Shown piece after piece: positions 1-12,804 of a stretch of DNA of 64,000 nucleotides. The position numbers and the translations under genes are program-made. Position 1 is the first letter of the stretch; each line of letters opens with the position of its first letter. This DNA comes from SAR86 cluster bacterium AG-422-O05 (lineage in GTDB: Bacteria > Pseudomonadota > Gammaproteobacteria > Magnimaribacterales > D2472), in assembly GCA_003213495.1 (NCBI GenBank), contig QCMW01000001.1, positions 620,001 through 684,000 of the forward strand, written 5' to 3'. The notes below the pieces were generated by a model that was given only the letters and a program-made list of their open reading frames with translations, ran no database searches and was not told the DNA's origin.

Positions 1-806
1 CCTTTATTTGATGAAAGAATGTCCTTACATAACATCATCAAAATTTTATCTGGAAAAACTATTTCGCCATCAGCTGTTACTAGCCCGACACGATCACCAT
101 CTCCATCAAATGCAAGGCCTAGATCTGCATGAGTTTCCTTAACTTTTTTTATCAAATCAATTAAATTTTCAGGTTTACCTGGATCTGGATGATGATTTGG
201 AAAGTTGCCATCAATTTCTGTGTATAAATTTACAACATCACAGCCTAATTCTGAATATAATCTTGGTGCTACACATCCGCTAGCACCATTTCCACAATCA
301 ATTACGATTTTTAGCTTATCTTTTAGAATAATATTTTTCTTAATTTCTGATATGTATTGATCTTTGAAATTTTTAAAAGTTATTTTTCCTTTGCGTTTTG
401 AAACCTCATCGATTTTATCTAAAAGATTATAAATTTCGTTACCAGAGACAGGATTATCGTTAATAATAAGTTTTATACCATTGTAACTTTTTGGATTATG
501 ACTGCCTGTTATCATCACACCACTTTTAGAAGCACTTTTTTTGGCAGCAAAATATAGTAAAGGTGTTGTAGCCATCCCTGTATTGATAACATCAATACCA
601 TTATCTGATAAAGAATTTGCTAGTGCAGATAAAAGCTTTTCACCTGAAAGTCTTCCATCTCTTGCAATACAAATTTCTGAAACACCCTCGTTAAGACACT
701 TTACTGATATTGCTTTAGCAATTTTTTGAACTACTTGTTCATTAATTTGCTCAGGGTAAATGCCTCTAATATCATATTCACGAAAAATTGATTTTGATAT
801 TTCCAT
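1..806 (-). CDS. algC: Phosphomannomutase/phosphoglucomutase, N-terminal part (runs off left edge)
   Basis: This gene interconverts hexose 1- and 6-phosphates, feeding nucleotide-sugar synthesis for LPS and exopolysaccharide in the cytosol. About 268 residues are visible. The start is the ATG at 804-806, giving MEISKSIFREYDIRGIYPEQ, which matches the family N-terminus (FRxYDIRG). The phosphoserine loop reads TGSHNP near residue 99 and the metal-binding loop DGDGDR lies near residue 234. The C-terminal sugar- and phosphate-binding domains lie outside the window. It is divergent from ilvE across about 60 bases. The family is certain; AlgC (dual mannose/glucose) versus a single-substrate enzyme cannot be decided without the C-terminal part. 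Confidence 0.88.
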   Translation of the reverse strand, partial: MEISKSIFREYDIRGIYPEQINEQVVQKIAKAISVKCLNEGVSEICIARDGRLSGEKLLSALANSLSDNGIDVINTGMATTPLLYFAAKKSASKSGVMITGSHNPKSYNGIKLIINDNPVSGNEIYNLLDKIDEVSKRKGKITFKNFKDQYISEIKKNIILKDKLKIVIDCGNGASGCVAPRLYSELGCDVVNLYTEIDGNFPNHHPDPGKPENLIDLIKKVKETHADLGLAFDGDGDRVGLVTADGEIVFPDKILMMLCKDILSSNK

Positions 807-868
807 ATTTTTCTTTTTTTATAGGTTTGATTTTGCAATAATAACTATTCTTAATTATATCTTGAAAA

Positions 869-1789
869 GTGTTTGAGAATACTGAAAAAAAATTTATCTG
901 GAAAAATGGCAAATTTGAAAACTGGAATGATTCAAATGTTCATATTTTGTCACATACTTTGCATTATGGTACCGGTGTTTTTGAAGGTGTAAGAGCATAT
1001 AAGACAGAAAAAGGACCAGCAATATTTAGACTTTTGGAGCATACGGAAAGACTATTTAATGCAGCATCAAAACTAAATATAAACATTCCTTTTTCGAAAG
1101 AGGAGCTAAATATTATTCAATGCAACATTTTTAACAAAAATAATCTAAATGAAGGATATATAAGACCTATAGTATATCTGGGCAATGAGGGTCTTGGTTT
1201 AAGAGCAAAAGATTTAAGTGTGAATGTAGCTGTTGCGGCATGGGAATGGCCTTCTTACATGGATCCTGTTGCCAAAGAGAATGGAATTTCTGTTATAAAA
1301 TCTTCACATAGGCAGTATGAAAATCCACTTCATTCAGGAAATAAAATCATAGGAACATATTTTAGTAATACTATGGCTCTACATGAGGCTCTTGATAGGG
1401 GAGCTGATGAAGCAATCATGATGGATATGAATGGATTTATTTCAGAGGGGAGTGGAGAGAATATTTTTATTGTCAAGGATGGAATAGTTTTAACTCCAAC
1501 AACAAATCATTGTCTTAATGGAATAACAAGGCAATCAGTTATTAAGATAGCTAGAGATTTATCAATCGAAGTTAAAGAAAAGGACTTGGGATATGATGAT
1601 TTAAAAAATGCTGATGAGGCTTTTTTTACAGGCACCGCTGTAGAAATAACCCCAATAACTAAGCTAGATCAATCTAATATCAATGACGGAAAAAGAGGAC
1701 CTGTTACAAAAATTCTTCAGGACTTATTTATGAGTATTGTTTCCGGACAAAATTCTAAGTATACAGACTGGTTAACATTTATTAAGTAA
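869..1789 (+). CDS. ilvE: Branched-chain amino-acid aminotransferase
   Basis: A fold-type IV PLP aminotransferase that makes the last step of leucine, isoleucine and valine synthesis using glutamate. It has 306 residues, close to the roughly 309 of the E. coli enzyme. Seen in the sequence: HYGTGVFEGVRAY near residue 32, the PLP lysine at K159 in HSGNKIIGTYF, and ISEGSGENIF near 191 with the conserved glutamate. The start is GTG at 869; no better ATG fits the family N-terminus. It is followed after 6 bases by a glycosyltransferase, so it may be the first gene of that operon although its job is unrelated. Confidence 0.93.
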   Translation: MFENTEKKFIWKNGKFENWNDSNVHILSHTLHYGTGVFEGVRAYKTEKGPAIFRLLEHTERLFNAASKLNINIPFSKEELNIIQCNIFNKNNLNEGYIRPIVYLGNEGLGLRAKDLSVNVAVAAWEWPSYMDPVAKENGISVIKSSHRQYENPLHSGNKIIGTYFSNTMALHEALDRGADEAIMMDMNGFISEGSGENIFIVKDGIVLTPTTNHCLNGITRQSVIKIARDLSIEVKEKDLGYDDLKNADEAFFTGTAVEITPITKLDQSNINDGKRGPVTKILQDLFMSIVSGQNSKYTDWLTFIK

Positions 1790-1795
1790 TCAAAC

Positions 1796-3046
1796 TTGCA
1801 AAAATTAAATATAGCAATTTTAAGTTATAGAAGTGCTGAATTTGGCGGAGGTCAAGGAGTTTATGTTAAAGATATATCCAAAGCTCTAAAAATAGCTGGC
1901 CATAGTGTTGAAGTCATTTCAGGACCTCCATACCCAAACCTTGACCCTGAAATTAAACTCATAAAGTTACCTGGATTAAATTTATTTGAAACGTTTTCTT
2001 TTAAAGATAGGTTAAAAAAAGTTCTCAAGAAAAAAAATAAATCTTTCTACGATTATTATGAATTTATTTCTGTTTTGTTTGGAGGCTTTCCTGAGCCAAA
2101 AACATTTGGTTATAGGGCATATAAGTTTTTATCAAAAAATAATTATGACATTATTATAGACAATCAATCCATTAGTCACGGAATGCTAAAAATTCAAAAA
2201 AATAATCCATTTATTGAAATAATACATCATCCTATAACATTTGATTTTAAGTTTGAATTAGCAGCTACAGATAAAATCAAACACAAGATATCTAGATATA
2301 GATGGTATTCATTTTTAAAGATGCAAAAAAAAGTTGCTCCAAAAATAAAAAATATCATTACTCCTTCGCATAGTTCAAAAAAAGGCATAATTGATGAGTT
2401 TAATTGTTCTGAAAATGCTATAACAGTTATCAATAATGGGTTGGATGCAGATGAATTTTCTCCAATAGAATCAATAACACCAAATCCTTTTAGATTAATT
2501 ACAACTGCAAGTGCGGATGTTCCTCTTAAAGGTCTAGATTACTCTTTGAAGGCACTAAAGCTTTTAAAAAAAGAATTCCCAAAAATTCATTTAATTGTAA
2601 TAGGCAAAATGAAAGAAGGTGGCCATACCGAAAGACTAATAGAAAGATTAAATATTTCTGACAGCGTATTTTTTAAATCTAATCTATCAAAAAATAGCAT
2701 TAAAGAGTTATATGCATCTAGTTCAATTGCAATCGTAAGTTCTTTGTACGAAGGATTTGGATATCCTGTAATTGAGGCAATGAGTTGTGAGGTGCCTTTA
2801 ATTGCAACTAATGTTTCTTCTATACCAGAACTTACTTCAAATTTTGCAATTTTAATTAGCAGCAAAGATGAAAATGCTATTAAGGAAAATGTTAAGAATA
2901 TATTATTAGATTACAAATCCTACAAAGACAGAGCAATTAGAGGAAGAAATCATATAATACAAACTTTTAATTGGGATAAAATTACATCTGAATACGAAAA
3001 AGCTATACATGAAGCAATAAGGAGTTTTAAAGATGTTAACCTTTAA
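1796..3046 (+). CDS. GT-B family 4 glycosyltransferase
   Basis: Probably transfers a sugar from a nucleotide donor to a lipid or saccharide acceptor at the inner membrane. It has 416 residues, starting at a TTG codon, with the N-terminal Rossmann half beginning LNIAILSYRSAEFGGGQGVY. In the C-terminal half, the retaining GT4 signature EX7E is formed by E319 and E327 in YEGFGYPVIEAM. No signal peptide or clear membrane span is seen. It overlaps the next methyltransferase by 14 bases, which points to co-translation. With the downstream methyltransferase, toroid protein, acyltransferase and waaA it probably builds or decorates an envelope glycolipid. Donor and acceptor are unknown. Confidence 0.85.
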   Translation: MQKLNIAILSYRSAEFGGGQGVYVKDISKALKIAGHSVEVISGPPYPNLDPEIKLIKLPGLNLFETFSFKDRLKKVLKKKNKSFYDYYEFISVLFGGFPEPKTFGYRAYKFLSKNNYDIIIDNQSISHGMLKIQKNNPFIEIIHHPITFDFKFELAATDKIKHKISRYRWYSFLKMQKKVAPKIKNIITPSHSSKKGIIDEFNCSENAITVINNGLDADEFSPIESITPNPFRLITTASADVPLKGLDYSLKALKLLKKEFPKIHLIVIGKMKEGGHTERLIERLNISDSVFFKSNLSKNSIKELYASSSIAIVSSLYEGFGYPVIEAMSCEVPLIATNVSSIPELTSNFAILISSKDENAIKENVKNILLDYKSYKDRAIRGRNHIIQTFNWDKITSEYEKAIHEAIRSFKDVNL

Positions 3047-3737
3047 TCTAAAGAAGTATAGACTAAACACTAACGGCATCATGCTAGACGTAGGATGTGG
3101 TGAGGGTAGACATATTTTTGGCATAATGCAGCAAAATCCTCAAATGCAGTGTATTGGTTTGGATATGGATAAAAAGTCCTTAAAAAAAGCTGAAGAAGGT
3201 TATGCTTATTTTAAATCTCTATCACAGGCAGGTGTTGAGTTTTTAATTGGATCTGCTTACTCAATTCCCTTACCAAATAATAGTGTTGATTTTGTAATTT
3301 GTTCAGAAGTTCTGGAGCATTTGCACGATTATAATGTTGCCATAAATGAAATACATAGGGTTTTGAAGCCAGGAGGCAAATTCTATGCAAGCGTTCCAGC
3401 ATCATGGCCCGAAAAGATATGTTGGGCCTTATCAAAAGATTATCAAAATCAACCTGGAGGTCATTTAAGAATTTTTAATCAAAAAAAATTGATTGAAGAG
3501 ATTAAAAAATCTGGTTTTAAATTTCTTTCATCAGAAAAATTTCATTCAATTCATAGTCCATATTGGTGGCTTCGATGTATTTTTTGGAAGTCTCAAGACT
3601 CAAATTTTTTGGTAAACAAGTATAAGAAATTATTAGAAAAACATATTCTTGAAAAACCTAGATTTTTAGACTCAATCGATAAATTTCTGAATCCTGTTAT
3701 GGGAAAGAGTTTTACTATGTATTTTGAAAAGTCTTAA
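3033..3737 (+). CDS. Class I SAM-dependent methyltransferase (type 11)
   Basis: A soluble Rossmann-fold methyltransferase of 234 residues. SAM-binding motif I is MLDVGCGEGRHIF at residues 17-29, an acidic ribose-binding residue follows in GLDMDKKSL, and a conserved SEVLEHLHDY segment lies near residue 90. This profile is typical of UbiE/COQ5-like and sugar or lipid methyltransferases. It starts at ATG 3033 inside the 3' end of the glycosyltransferase and is followed 2 bases later by the toroid protein, so the three are probably one operon. The substrate is not readable from the sequence; the context suggests a glycolipid or core sugar. Confidence 0.82.
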   Translation: MLTFNLKKYRLNTNGIMLDVGCGEGRHIFGIMQQNPQMQCIGLDMDKKSLKKAEEGYAYFKSLSQAGVEFLIGSAYSIPLPNNSVDFVICSEVLEHLHDYNVAINEIHRVLKPGGKFYASVPASWPEKICWALSKDYQNQPGGHLRIFNQKKLIEEIKKSGFKFLSSEKFHSIHSPYWWLRCIFWKSQDSNFLVNKYKKLLEKHILEKPRFLDSIDKFLNPVMGKSFTMYFEKS

Positions 3738-3739
3738 GG

Positions 3740-4801
3740 ATGCATAAACCTAAGAAATTTAAATTGCATAAAAACTTTCTTCGCAAGGAAATTTTTAAGA
3801 TTAATGGCGCATACATAAAATCTATTCAATATAAATCTGGAGCAATTCCTTCAAATGAAGATGGAACTCATGATCCGTGGGATCATATTGAATCTATTAT
3901 GGGGCTAAATATTTATAAAGATATAGAAGCTTCAAAATCTGCATTTAACTGGTTAACTCATCATCAAAATAGTGATGGAAGTTGGTATGCAAAATACTAT
4001 AAAACAGATGCAATTGAGAAAAATAAACCAACTCATTTTTCACCTTACATAGCAGTTGCAGCATTACATTTTTTTAGGATTTTCAATGATATAAATTTTT
4101 TACAATCAATTTGGTCTTCGATTGAATTAGCAGTAAATTTTTCAGTTGAACTTCAGCAAGATAATGGGACCATCCCTTGGTCTATTAATAATAATAATCA
4201 AATTGAAAATGATTATTTACTTACGGGATGTTCGTCAATACTTAAAAGTATAGAATGCAGTATTGCTTTATCAAAAATACTAAATGAGACTGAAAATATA
4301 GAAAAATGGAAAAAAGCACATTTATTACTATCAAATGCAATTCAAGATCCTGATGGTAAATTTGATTTAACTAAAGATCGAAAAAGATTTTCTATGGACT
4401 GGTATTATCCAATATTATCAGGATGTCTTAAACAGCAAGAGAAATTACATTATATTAACAAAATTTTTAAAGATTTTTACTTGGATGGCATTGGCATCAA
4501 ATGTGTCATAGAAGAACCATGGGTAACCGTGGCCGAGACGAGCGAATTTATTCTTGCTTTAATGTGTGCTGGTCATGATGATGAAGCTAAAAGACTTTTA
4601 ATTGATGTTCTCAATATATCTGATGAAGAAGGCATTCCTTTTATGGGATGGCAATATGAACAAAATATTTTTTGGCCTGAAGAAAAACCAAGCTGGACAG
4701 CAGCAGCATTAATGTTAAGTGCTGACTGTGTTCTCGATTATTCAGACGCTTCAGACTTATTTATATCTGACCAACGATCAGTTTTTTATGAGACAAGCTA
4801 A
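3740..4801 (+). CDS. Alpha/alpha-toroid (squalene-cyclase/prenyltransferase-like) protein
   Basis: A 353-residue protein that looks like an alpha/alpha barrel of the prenyltransferase and squalene-cyclase type. It has a QW-like repeat HQNSDGSW at residues 75-82, a related QQDNGTIPW near 145, and a conserved acidic stretch DGTHDPWDHIESIMGL at 41-56. No membrane spans are seen. The DxDD acid motif of squalene-hopene cyclase is not apparent, so cyclase activity is not claimed. It could instead be a six-hairpin glycoside-processing or accessory protein. It sits between methyltransferases and a glycosyltransferase, and its 3' end overlaps the convergent gene by 24 bases. The function is unknown. 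Confidence 0.7.
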   Translation: MHKPKKFKLHKNFLRKEIFKINGAYIKSIQYKSGAIPSNEDGTHDPWDHIESIMGLNIYKDIEASKSAFNWLTHHQNSDGSWYAKYYKTDAIEKNKPTHFSPYIAVAALHFFRIFNDINFLQSIWSSIELAVNFSVELQQDNGTIPWSINNNNQIENDYLLTGCSSILKSIECSIALSKILNETENIEKWKKAHLLLSNAIQDPDGKFDLTKDRKRFSMDWYYPILSGCLKQQEKLHYINKIFKDFYLDGIGIKCVIEEPWVTVAETSEFILALMCAGHDDEAKRLLIDVLNISDEEGIPFMGWQYEQNIFWPEEKPSWTAAALMLSADCVLDYSDASDLFISDQRSVFYETS

Positions 4802-5380
4802 AGTATCAACTCTTTCATAAACTTCGAAATTATTTTTTAGTGCTTTTTGAAATATTTCAAAAGGCGCTTGTCCGCCTTCATCAGGATTTTCAAAAATATC
4901 ATGAATAACCAATGCACCATTTTTTTTGATTTTTGTGCTCCAACTTACATAGTCATTATTAGCGGCTTTAAATGAATGGCCACCGTCAATAAAAACCATA
5001 CCAAGCTTTGCATCCCATTTTGAAGCAATATCAACTGAATTTGAAACAATTGGAACAATATTTTTTACCTGTATTTTATTAATATTTTTGATAAGAAGAG
5101 GTAAAGTATTAACCCTTTGATTTTTATAATCAAATATTTCACTATCAAAATACTCTTCTTTAATTTGATGTTCTTCAGACCCAAAATGATGATCAATTGT
5201 ATATACAAGTTGATCATTTAATATTGCCCCTTTAGAAAGATAAATAGCAGATTTGCCACAGTAGGAACCAATCTCCATAATTGGCCCAATCGATGAAAAT
5301 TTTTCAGACCATTTAGTTAGAGCTATACCTTCATGTTTTGGCATGAATCCTTTTAGCTTATCTATCTCGCTATCAATCAT
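4778..5380 (-). CDS. Class I SAM-dependent methyltransferase (Methyltransf_24 type)
   Basis: A 200-residue cytosolic methyltransferase. Motif I is MEIGSYCGKSAIYL near residues 35-48 and a later conserved block reads GMVFIDGGHSF near 130, a pattern of the TylF/CmcI and Methyltransf_24 families that often act on sugars. The stop codon of the upstream acyltransferase overlaps its start by 4 bases (5377-5380), so the two are coupled. It is convergent with the toroid-protein gene, sharing 24 bases at the 3' ends. The substrate is unknown; the location points to envelope sugars. Confidence 0.78.
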   Translation of the reverse strand: MIDSEIDKLKGFMPKHEGIALTKWSEKFSSIGPIMEIGSYCGKSAIYLSKGAILNDQLVYTIDHHFGSEEHQIKEEYFDSEIFDYKNQRVNTLPLLIKNINKIQVKNIVPIVSNSVDIASKWDAKLGMVFIDGGHSFKAANNDYVSWSTKIKKNGALVIHDIFENPDEGGQAPFEIFQKALKNNFEVYERVDTLACLIKN

Positions 5381-6249
5381 TTATAAATTTTTTCTTTTCC
5401 AAGTGTTGATTTAAATCTTCGATGCTGCCATAGATATTCTTCCGGATTTAGCTTTATTTTATTTTCAATGTATTTATTCAAATCTTGCATAAACATTATT
5501 GATGATGCTGTACTAAATTTTGGTTCTTCAATATCAATAACTAAATTATCTTTTTCATAATAAGTATTCATGAACAAATAATTACAACCTGTTTTATTGA
5601 TTATTTTTAGTGGCGCAGAAATAGTTGCAGCAGGAAGTCCAAAAAAATCAATTTGATCAGATTTTTTGAGTCCATAGTCTTGATCAGGAGCATAAAGAAC
5701 AGTTTTACCATTCTTTAACCATCTAACAAAAGAAACAGTGCTATTTCTATCAGCTATACCCTTCATGCTTTTTAGTCGTCCATTTTTTTGAATTGATTCA
5801 AAGTAAGTTGAATTATGCTTTCTTTCGACACCAAATATTTCAGCATTCATTGCTAATATTCGTGAATCAAGTTCAAGATGAAGAGAGTGTTTAAAAAATA
5901 GAAGAACTCCATTATTTAATCTTTGATATCTTAGAAGCAGTTCAAGACCATTGATTTTATATGGAATATTTTTATTAATTCTATCGTCTGACCAAAACCA
6001 AGCTATACCTGTATCAAATATTACTCTTCCAAACAAGATAATATTTTTTTTATAAATCCTATATGCGCTATTGGTATCGAGATCTGGAAAGCATAGATTG
6101 ATATTTACCTTACTAAAACGATTTCTTTTGTTTTCGCTAAGAAGAAATAGGTATCCAATACAATTTCCAAAAAATAACTGAATTTTTCTTGGGAAAAGCA
6201 CAATGATTTTCCAAAAAAATATTAGAATTTGTAAGAAAGCATTTTTCAT
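5377..6249 (-). CDS. LpxL/HtrB-family lysophospholipid acyltransferase
   Basis: Probably transfers an acyl chain to lipid A or a related glycolipid on the cytosolic face of the inner membrane. It has 290 residues, near the usual 300-310, with an N-terminal hydrophobic stretch at about residues 4-36 that anchors it. The catalytic HX4E motif of LpxL is visible as H121 and E126 in KHSLHLELDSR. A later segment, APDQDYGLKK, matches the conserved family QDxG region. It faces away from waaA across about 46 bases. Whether it is the primary LpxL or a variant for another acceptor is not decidable here. Confidence 0.82.
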   Translation of the reverse strand: MKNAFLQILIFFWKIIVLFPRKIQLFFGNCIGYLFLLSENKRNRFSKVNINLCFPDLDTNSAYRIYKKNIILFGRVIFDTGIAWFWSDDRINKNIPYKINGLELLLRYQRLNNGVLLFFKHSLHLELDSRILAMNAEIFGVERKHNSTYFESIQKNGRLKSMKGIADRNSTVSFVRWLKNGKTVLYAPDQDYGLKKSDQIDFFGLPAATISAPLKIINKTGCNYLFMNTYYEKDNLVIDIEEPKFSTASSIMFMQDLNKYIENKIKLNPEEYLWQHRRFKSTLGKEKIYK

Positions 6250-6295
6250 ATGATATTAAGATGTATTATTACATTATGACTTCTAAAGTTTGCTA

Positions 6296-7877
<1,582 letters not shown>

Positions 7878-7879
7878 AA

Positions 7880-8806
7880 ATTAATATTAAAAAACCAATA
7901 GTATTTTTATTTGGGCCAACTGCTTCTGGTAAAACAGATTTTGCAATAAGTCTTGTAGATAAGCATCCATTTGAGATTATTAGTGTTGATTCAGTTATGG
8001 TTTATAAAGACTGTAATATTGGTGCTGCAAAACCTAATCAAGATTTGCTTAAAAAATATCCTCATCATTTAGTTGATGAAGTTTCACTAGATAAAATTTT
8101 TACTGTTGCTGAATTTTATAAATTATCTAGAGAACTTATTAAAGAAATTCATAACAAAGATAAAATTCCATTGTTTGTTGGAGGAACAATGATGTACTTT
8201 AAGTCTCTATATGATGGTATTCATGATTTACCTTTAAGAGACGAAAAATATAGAAGTAAACTTAAAACTATATATTCTAAAAATGATTTATATGATCTAT
8301 TAAAAAAAGTTGATCCAGATTATGCAAAAAAAATTGATGCCAATGACGAATTAAGAATTATAAGGGCGCTAGAAATAAATAAAAGTACAGGTAGATCTTT
8401 AAGTAAAATTCTAAAAGAGAGTAAAAAAGAATCTATTTCCAAAGACTATACGGTCTTTCAGATCGGAATAGTTGAAGAGCGCTCTTTGATTCATGAACGA
8501 ATAGAAAAAAGACTTGAAAAAATTATTTCAATGGGTCTCAAAGATGAAGCAAAAAAGATTCTTCAAAAGTATGAACTTAAAAATGATCATCCTATTAGGA
8601 AGTCCATTAATTACAAACAGATTTTTGATCATATCGAAGGCAAGGATGATTTTAAAACATTTAAGAATAAGGCACTATATGCAACAAGACAGCTAGCTAA
8701 AAGACAAACTACATGGATGAGAAGTTGGGAGTTATTTTCAAAAATTAAGATAAATGAATTTACTAAGTTAGAAAATGAGGTTAAAAAAGCAATATCTTTA
8801 CTTTAA
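7880..8806 (+). CDS. miaA: tRNA dimethylallyltransferase (non-canonical start codon)
   Basis: Attaches a dimethylallyl group to N6 of A37 in tRNAs reading UNN codons. The P-loop GPTASGKTDFAI, the DSVMVYKD block, VGGTMMYFKSLYDG and the C-terminal TRQLAKRQTTWMR are all present. The first in-frame ATG, at 7997, would remove the ATP-binding loop and is surely wrong. Between the in-frame TGA at 7862 and the P-loop codons at 7913 there is no ATG, GTG or TTG. The start must therefore be ATT at 7880 (308 residues, chosen) or ATA at 7874, which overlaps the glnB stop as ATAA. Both are rare start codons; a sequencing error is the alternative. Confidence 0.85.
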   Translation: MNIKKPIVFLFGPTASGKTDFAISLVDKHPFEIISVDSVMVYKDCNIGAAKPNQDLLKKYPHHLVDEVSLDKIFTVAEFYKLSRELIKEIHNKDKIPLFVGGTMMYFKSLYDGIHDLPLRDEKYRSKLKTIYSKNDLYDLLKKVDPDYAKKIDANDELRIIRALEINKSTGRSLSKILKESKKESISKDYTVFQIGIVEERSLIHERIEKRLEKIISMGLKDEAKKILQKYELKNDHPIRKSINYKQIFDHIEGKDDFKTFKNKALYATRQLAKRQTTWMRSWELFSKIKINEFTKLENEVKKAISLL

Positions 8807-8833
8807 ATATGATAATAAGTCCCAACATAAGTT

Positions 8834-8839
8834 TATAAT
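8834..8839 (+). promoter_or_regulatory. Possible -10 element upstream of hflK
   Basis: A perfect TATAAT lies 33 bases before the hflK GTG start, in the only intergenic gap (60 bases) between miaA and hflK. A GAGG Shine-Dalgarno-like sequence follows at 8853-8856. No convincing -35 box was found at 16-18 bases spacing, so this is tentative. Confidence 0.35.
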
Positions 8840-8866
8840 AAGTTAATATTAATGAGGTACACATAA

Positions 8867-9902
8867 GTGAATTGGGACAATCAAAACAAAGACCCTTGGG
8901 GCAACAAAAATGACGCTCCAGATTTTGACGAATTAATTAAAAAATTCTCTTCAATTTTAGGACGCAAAAAGTCATCATCTAATGGATCTGGTGGAGGAAA
9001 TAAAGGTGGTGGATTTAAGTTTTCATCCTCAAGAATTTTCTTATATGGTTTTTTTGCATTTTTAGTGTTGTATGGAACGCAATGCGTTTATCAATTGGAT
9101 GCATCTGAAAGAGCAGTTATATTGAGATTTGGTAAGTTCTATGAGGAGCAAGAACAGGGGTTAAATTTTAGACTTGCAGGTATAGATGAAAGATATATTG
9201 AAAAAGTGACTTTAACAAGAAGATATACACAAACAAACAGCATGCTTACCAAAGATGAAAATATTGTGGATGTAACTGTTTCTGCTCAATACAGAATTGC
9301 AAATCTTAAAGATTTTGTTTTGAATGTTAAAGATCCAGAAGGAAGTTTGAGAAACGCTATCGAAAGCGCCCTAAGACATGTTGTTGGTGATAATACTCTT
9401 GATCAAACTTTAACAGTTGGAAGAGAAAATATTGCCCAAGAAGTTCAGGCTAGACTGCAATCATATCTTGATATCTATCAAACCGGTTTAATTGTTCAAC
9501 AAGTAAATATTGAAAAAACTGACCCTCCTGCAGCAGTTAAAAACGCCTTTGATGATGTTGTTGCCGCTAGAGAGGATAAAGAAAGACTGCAGAATGAAGC
9601 AGAAAGGTACGCTCTTTCTATTGTTCCAGAAGCTAGAGGTCAAGCTCAAGCGAGAATTAGAGAGGCAGAAGCATATAAAGAGGCAGTAGTTGCTGAGGCA
9701 GAAGGTGAGGTTGAAAGATTTAATCAACTGCTAGCAGAGTATCAAAAAGCACCTGATGTTACACGTGACAGACTTTATTTAGATGCACTGCAATCAGTCT
9801 TATCAAATTCAACAAAGGTAATGGTTGATGTAGAAGGCGGCAATAATTTACTTTATCTACCTTTAGATAAAATCATGGAAGAAAATAAAAAGAAAGGTGA
9901 CG

Positions 9903-9913
<11 letters not shown>
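8867..9913 (+). CDS. hflK: FtsH protease regulator HflK
   Basis: One half of the HflKC complex, an SPFH/band-7 membrane assembly that encloses and modulates the FtsH protease. It has 348 residues: a Gly/Ser/Asn-rich cytosolic head to residue 55, one membrane span at about 57-74, then the periplasmic SPFH domain starting ASERAVILRFGKFYEEQEQG and a long Ala/Glu coiled coil (about 235-290). The start is GTG at 8867, giving MNWDNQNKDPWGN, which matches the family N-terminus (WN.PGG/DPWG). It overlaps hflC. Its usual partner hfq is not between it and miaA. Confidence 0.93.
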
Positions 9914-12001
<2,088 letters not shown>

Positions 12002-12002
12002 G

Positions 12003-12416
12003 TTATTTGTGTGTCTTGAGATATTTATCTAGACTTGCATTTATAAACTTATAAGATTCAGGACTTGAGAATTTTTTACTTAATCTTAAAGATTCATCTA
12101 TAACTACAGGTCTATCTAAATCTCCTCTAATCATTTCATTTATTGCAAAGTACATAATTGATTTGTCAATTATTTCTATGTTTGAGTCTTTTATATTTAG
12201 TGATATAAGAATTGATTCTATTCTTCTTCTGTTATTTTGAATAGAATTTAAAGAGTTTGTAAACAAAGTAAAATCTACTTTTTTATTTTTATGTTCATTT
12301 CTAAATTGATTGATTATTTGCGAGGCTTTTTGATCACTAAAAAGCATCTGAAATATAGCTTGTATTAAATATTCCCTTGTTTTTACAGCAACTTTAAAAT
12401 TAGTTAGATTTTTCAT
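12003..12416 (-). CDS. nusB: Transcription antitermination factor NusB
   Basis: A small all-helical RNA-binding protein that, with NusE (S10), NusA and NusG, supports antitermination on rRNA operons. It is 137 residues, normal for the family. Visible features are TREYLIQAIFQMLFSDQ at the N-terminus (family pattern R..A.Q.L...) and VIDESLRLSKKFSSPESYKF with ASLDKYLK at the C-terminus, equivalent to the conserved NAVLDK region. The sequence is divergent, but its place directly after ribH (17-base overlap) is the standard gammaproteobacterial order. Confidence 0.85.
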   Translation of the reverse strand: MKNLTNFKVAVKTREYLIQAIFQMLFSDQKASQIINQFRNEHKNKKVDFTLFTNSLNSIQNNRRRIESILISLNIKDSNIEIIDKSIMYFAINEMIRGDLDRPVVIDESLRLSKKFSSPESYKFINASLDKYLKTHK

Positions 12417-12804
12417 TTATAAGTTGAATTAGCGCATTGGCGTTATTTCGTGTATTAATGATTAATCTTTCTTCAAGTTGTGATTGATTCTCAACACAAA
12501 TAACATTGTTAATAATAGCAACATTAAAGTACTTATCGGCGAGATTACTTATAGATCTAAAGGTCTCGTTTGAAATAAGGTCATAATGGCTAGTTTCACC
12601 GCGTACAATAATTCCTAAAAATAAAACACCAAGATATTTTTTCTTTTCAAGTTTATATTTTGCTAATGCAGATAGTTCAAAAGCCCCTGGTGCTTTTGCC
12701 TTTTCACACTTAAAGTTTTTTTCAAGTATCTCAACAGAAATATCAAGCATTCTTGCAATATGCTTCTCGTACCATGAAGTATGAATAATTAAGACTTTAT
12801 TCAT
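12400..12804 (-). CDS. ribH: 6,7-dimethyl-8-ribityllumazine synthase (divergent)
   Basis: Condenses DHBP with the ribitylamino-pyrimidine to give lumazine, the penultimate riboflavin step. The protein is 134 residues, shorter than the usual 150-160, and begins directly at the first beta strand. Seen: APGAFELSALAKY near residue 38 and GIIVRGETSHYDLISNE near 62 with the catalytic histidine; the family form is GxxIRGxTxHxD. The canonical SRFN substrate segment reads TSWYEKH and the GVLTxxxxEQAxxR block is poorly kept. It overlaps ribBA and nusB by 8 and 17 bases. The identification is firm by motif and position despite the divergence. Confidence 0.87.
   Translation of the reverse strand: MNKVLIIHTSWYEKHIARMLDISVEILEKNFKCEKAKAPGAFELSALAKYKLEKKKYLGVLFLGIIVRGETSHYDLISNETFRSISNLADKYFNVAIINNVICVENQSQLEERLIINTRNNANALIQLINEKSN

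Noticed and set aside
541-729. 62-codon forward frame over the phosphomannomutase gene
   Set aside because: It is antisense to a clear AlgC-type coding sequence containing the TGSHNP motif on the other strand.
7997-8806. miaA starting at ATG 7997
   Set aside because: This start would remove the ATP-binding loop, which is encoded in frame just upstream at 7913.
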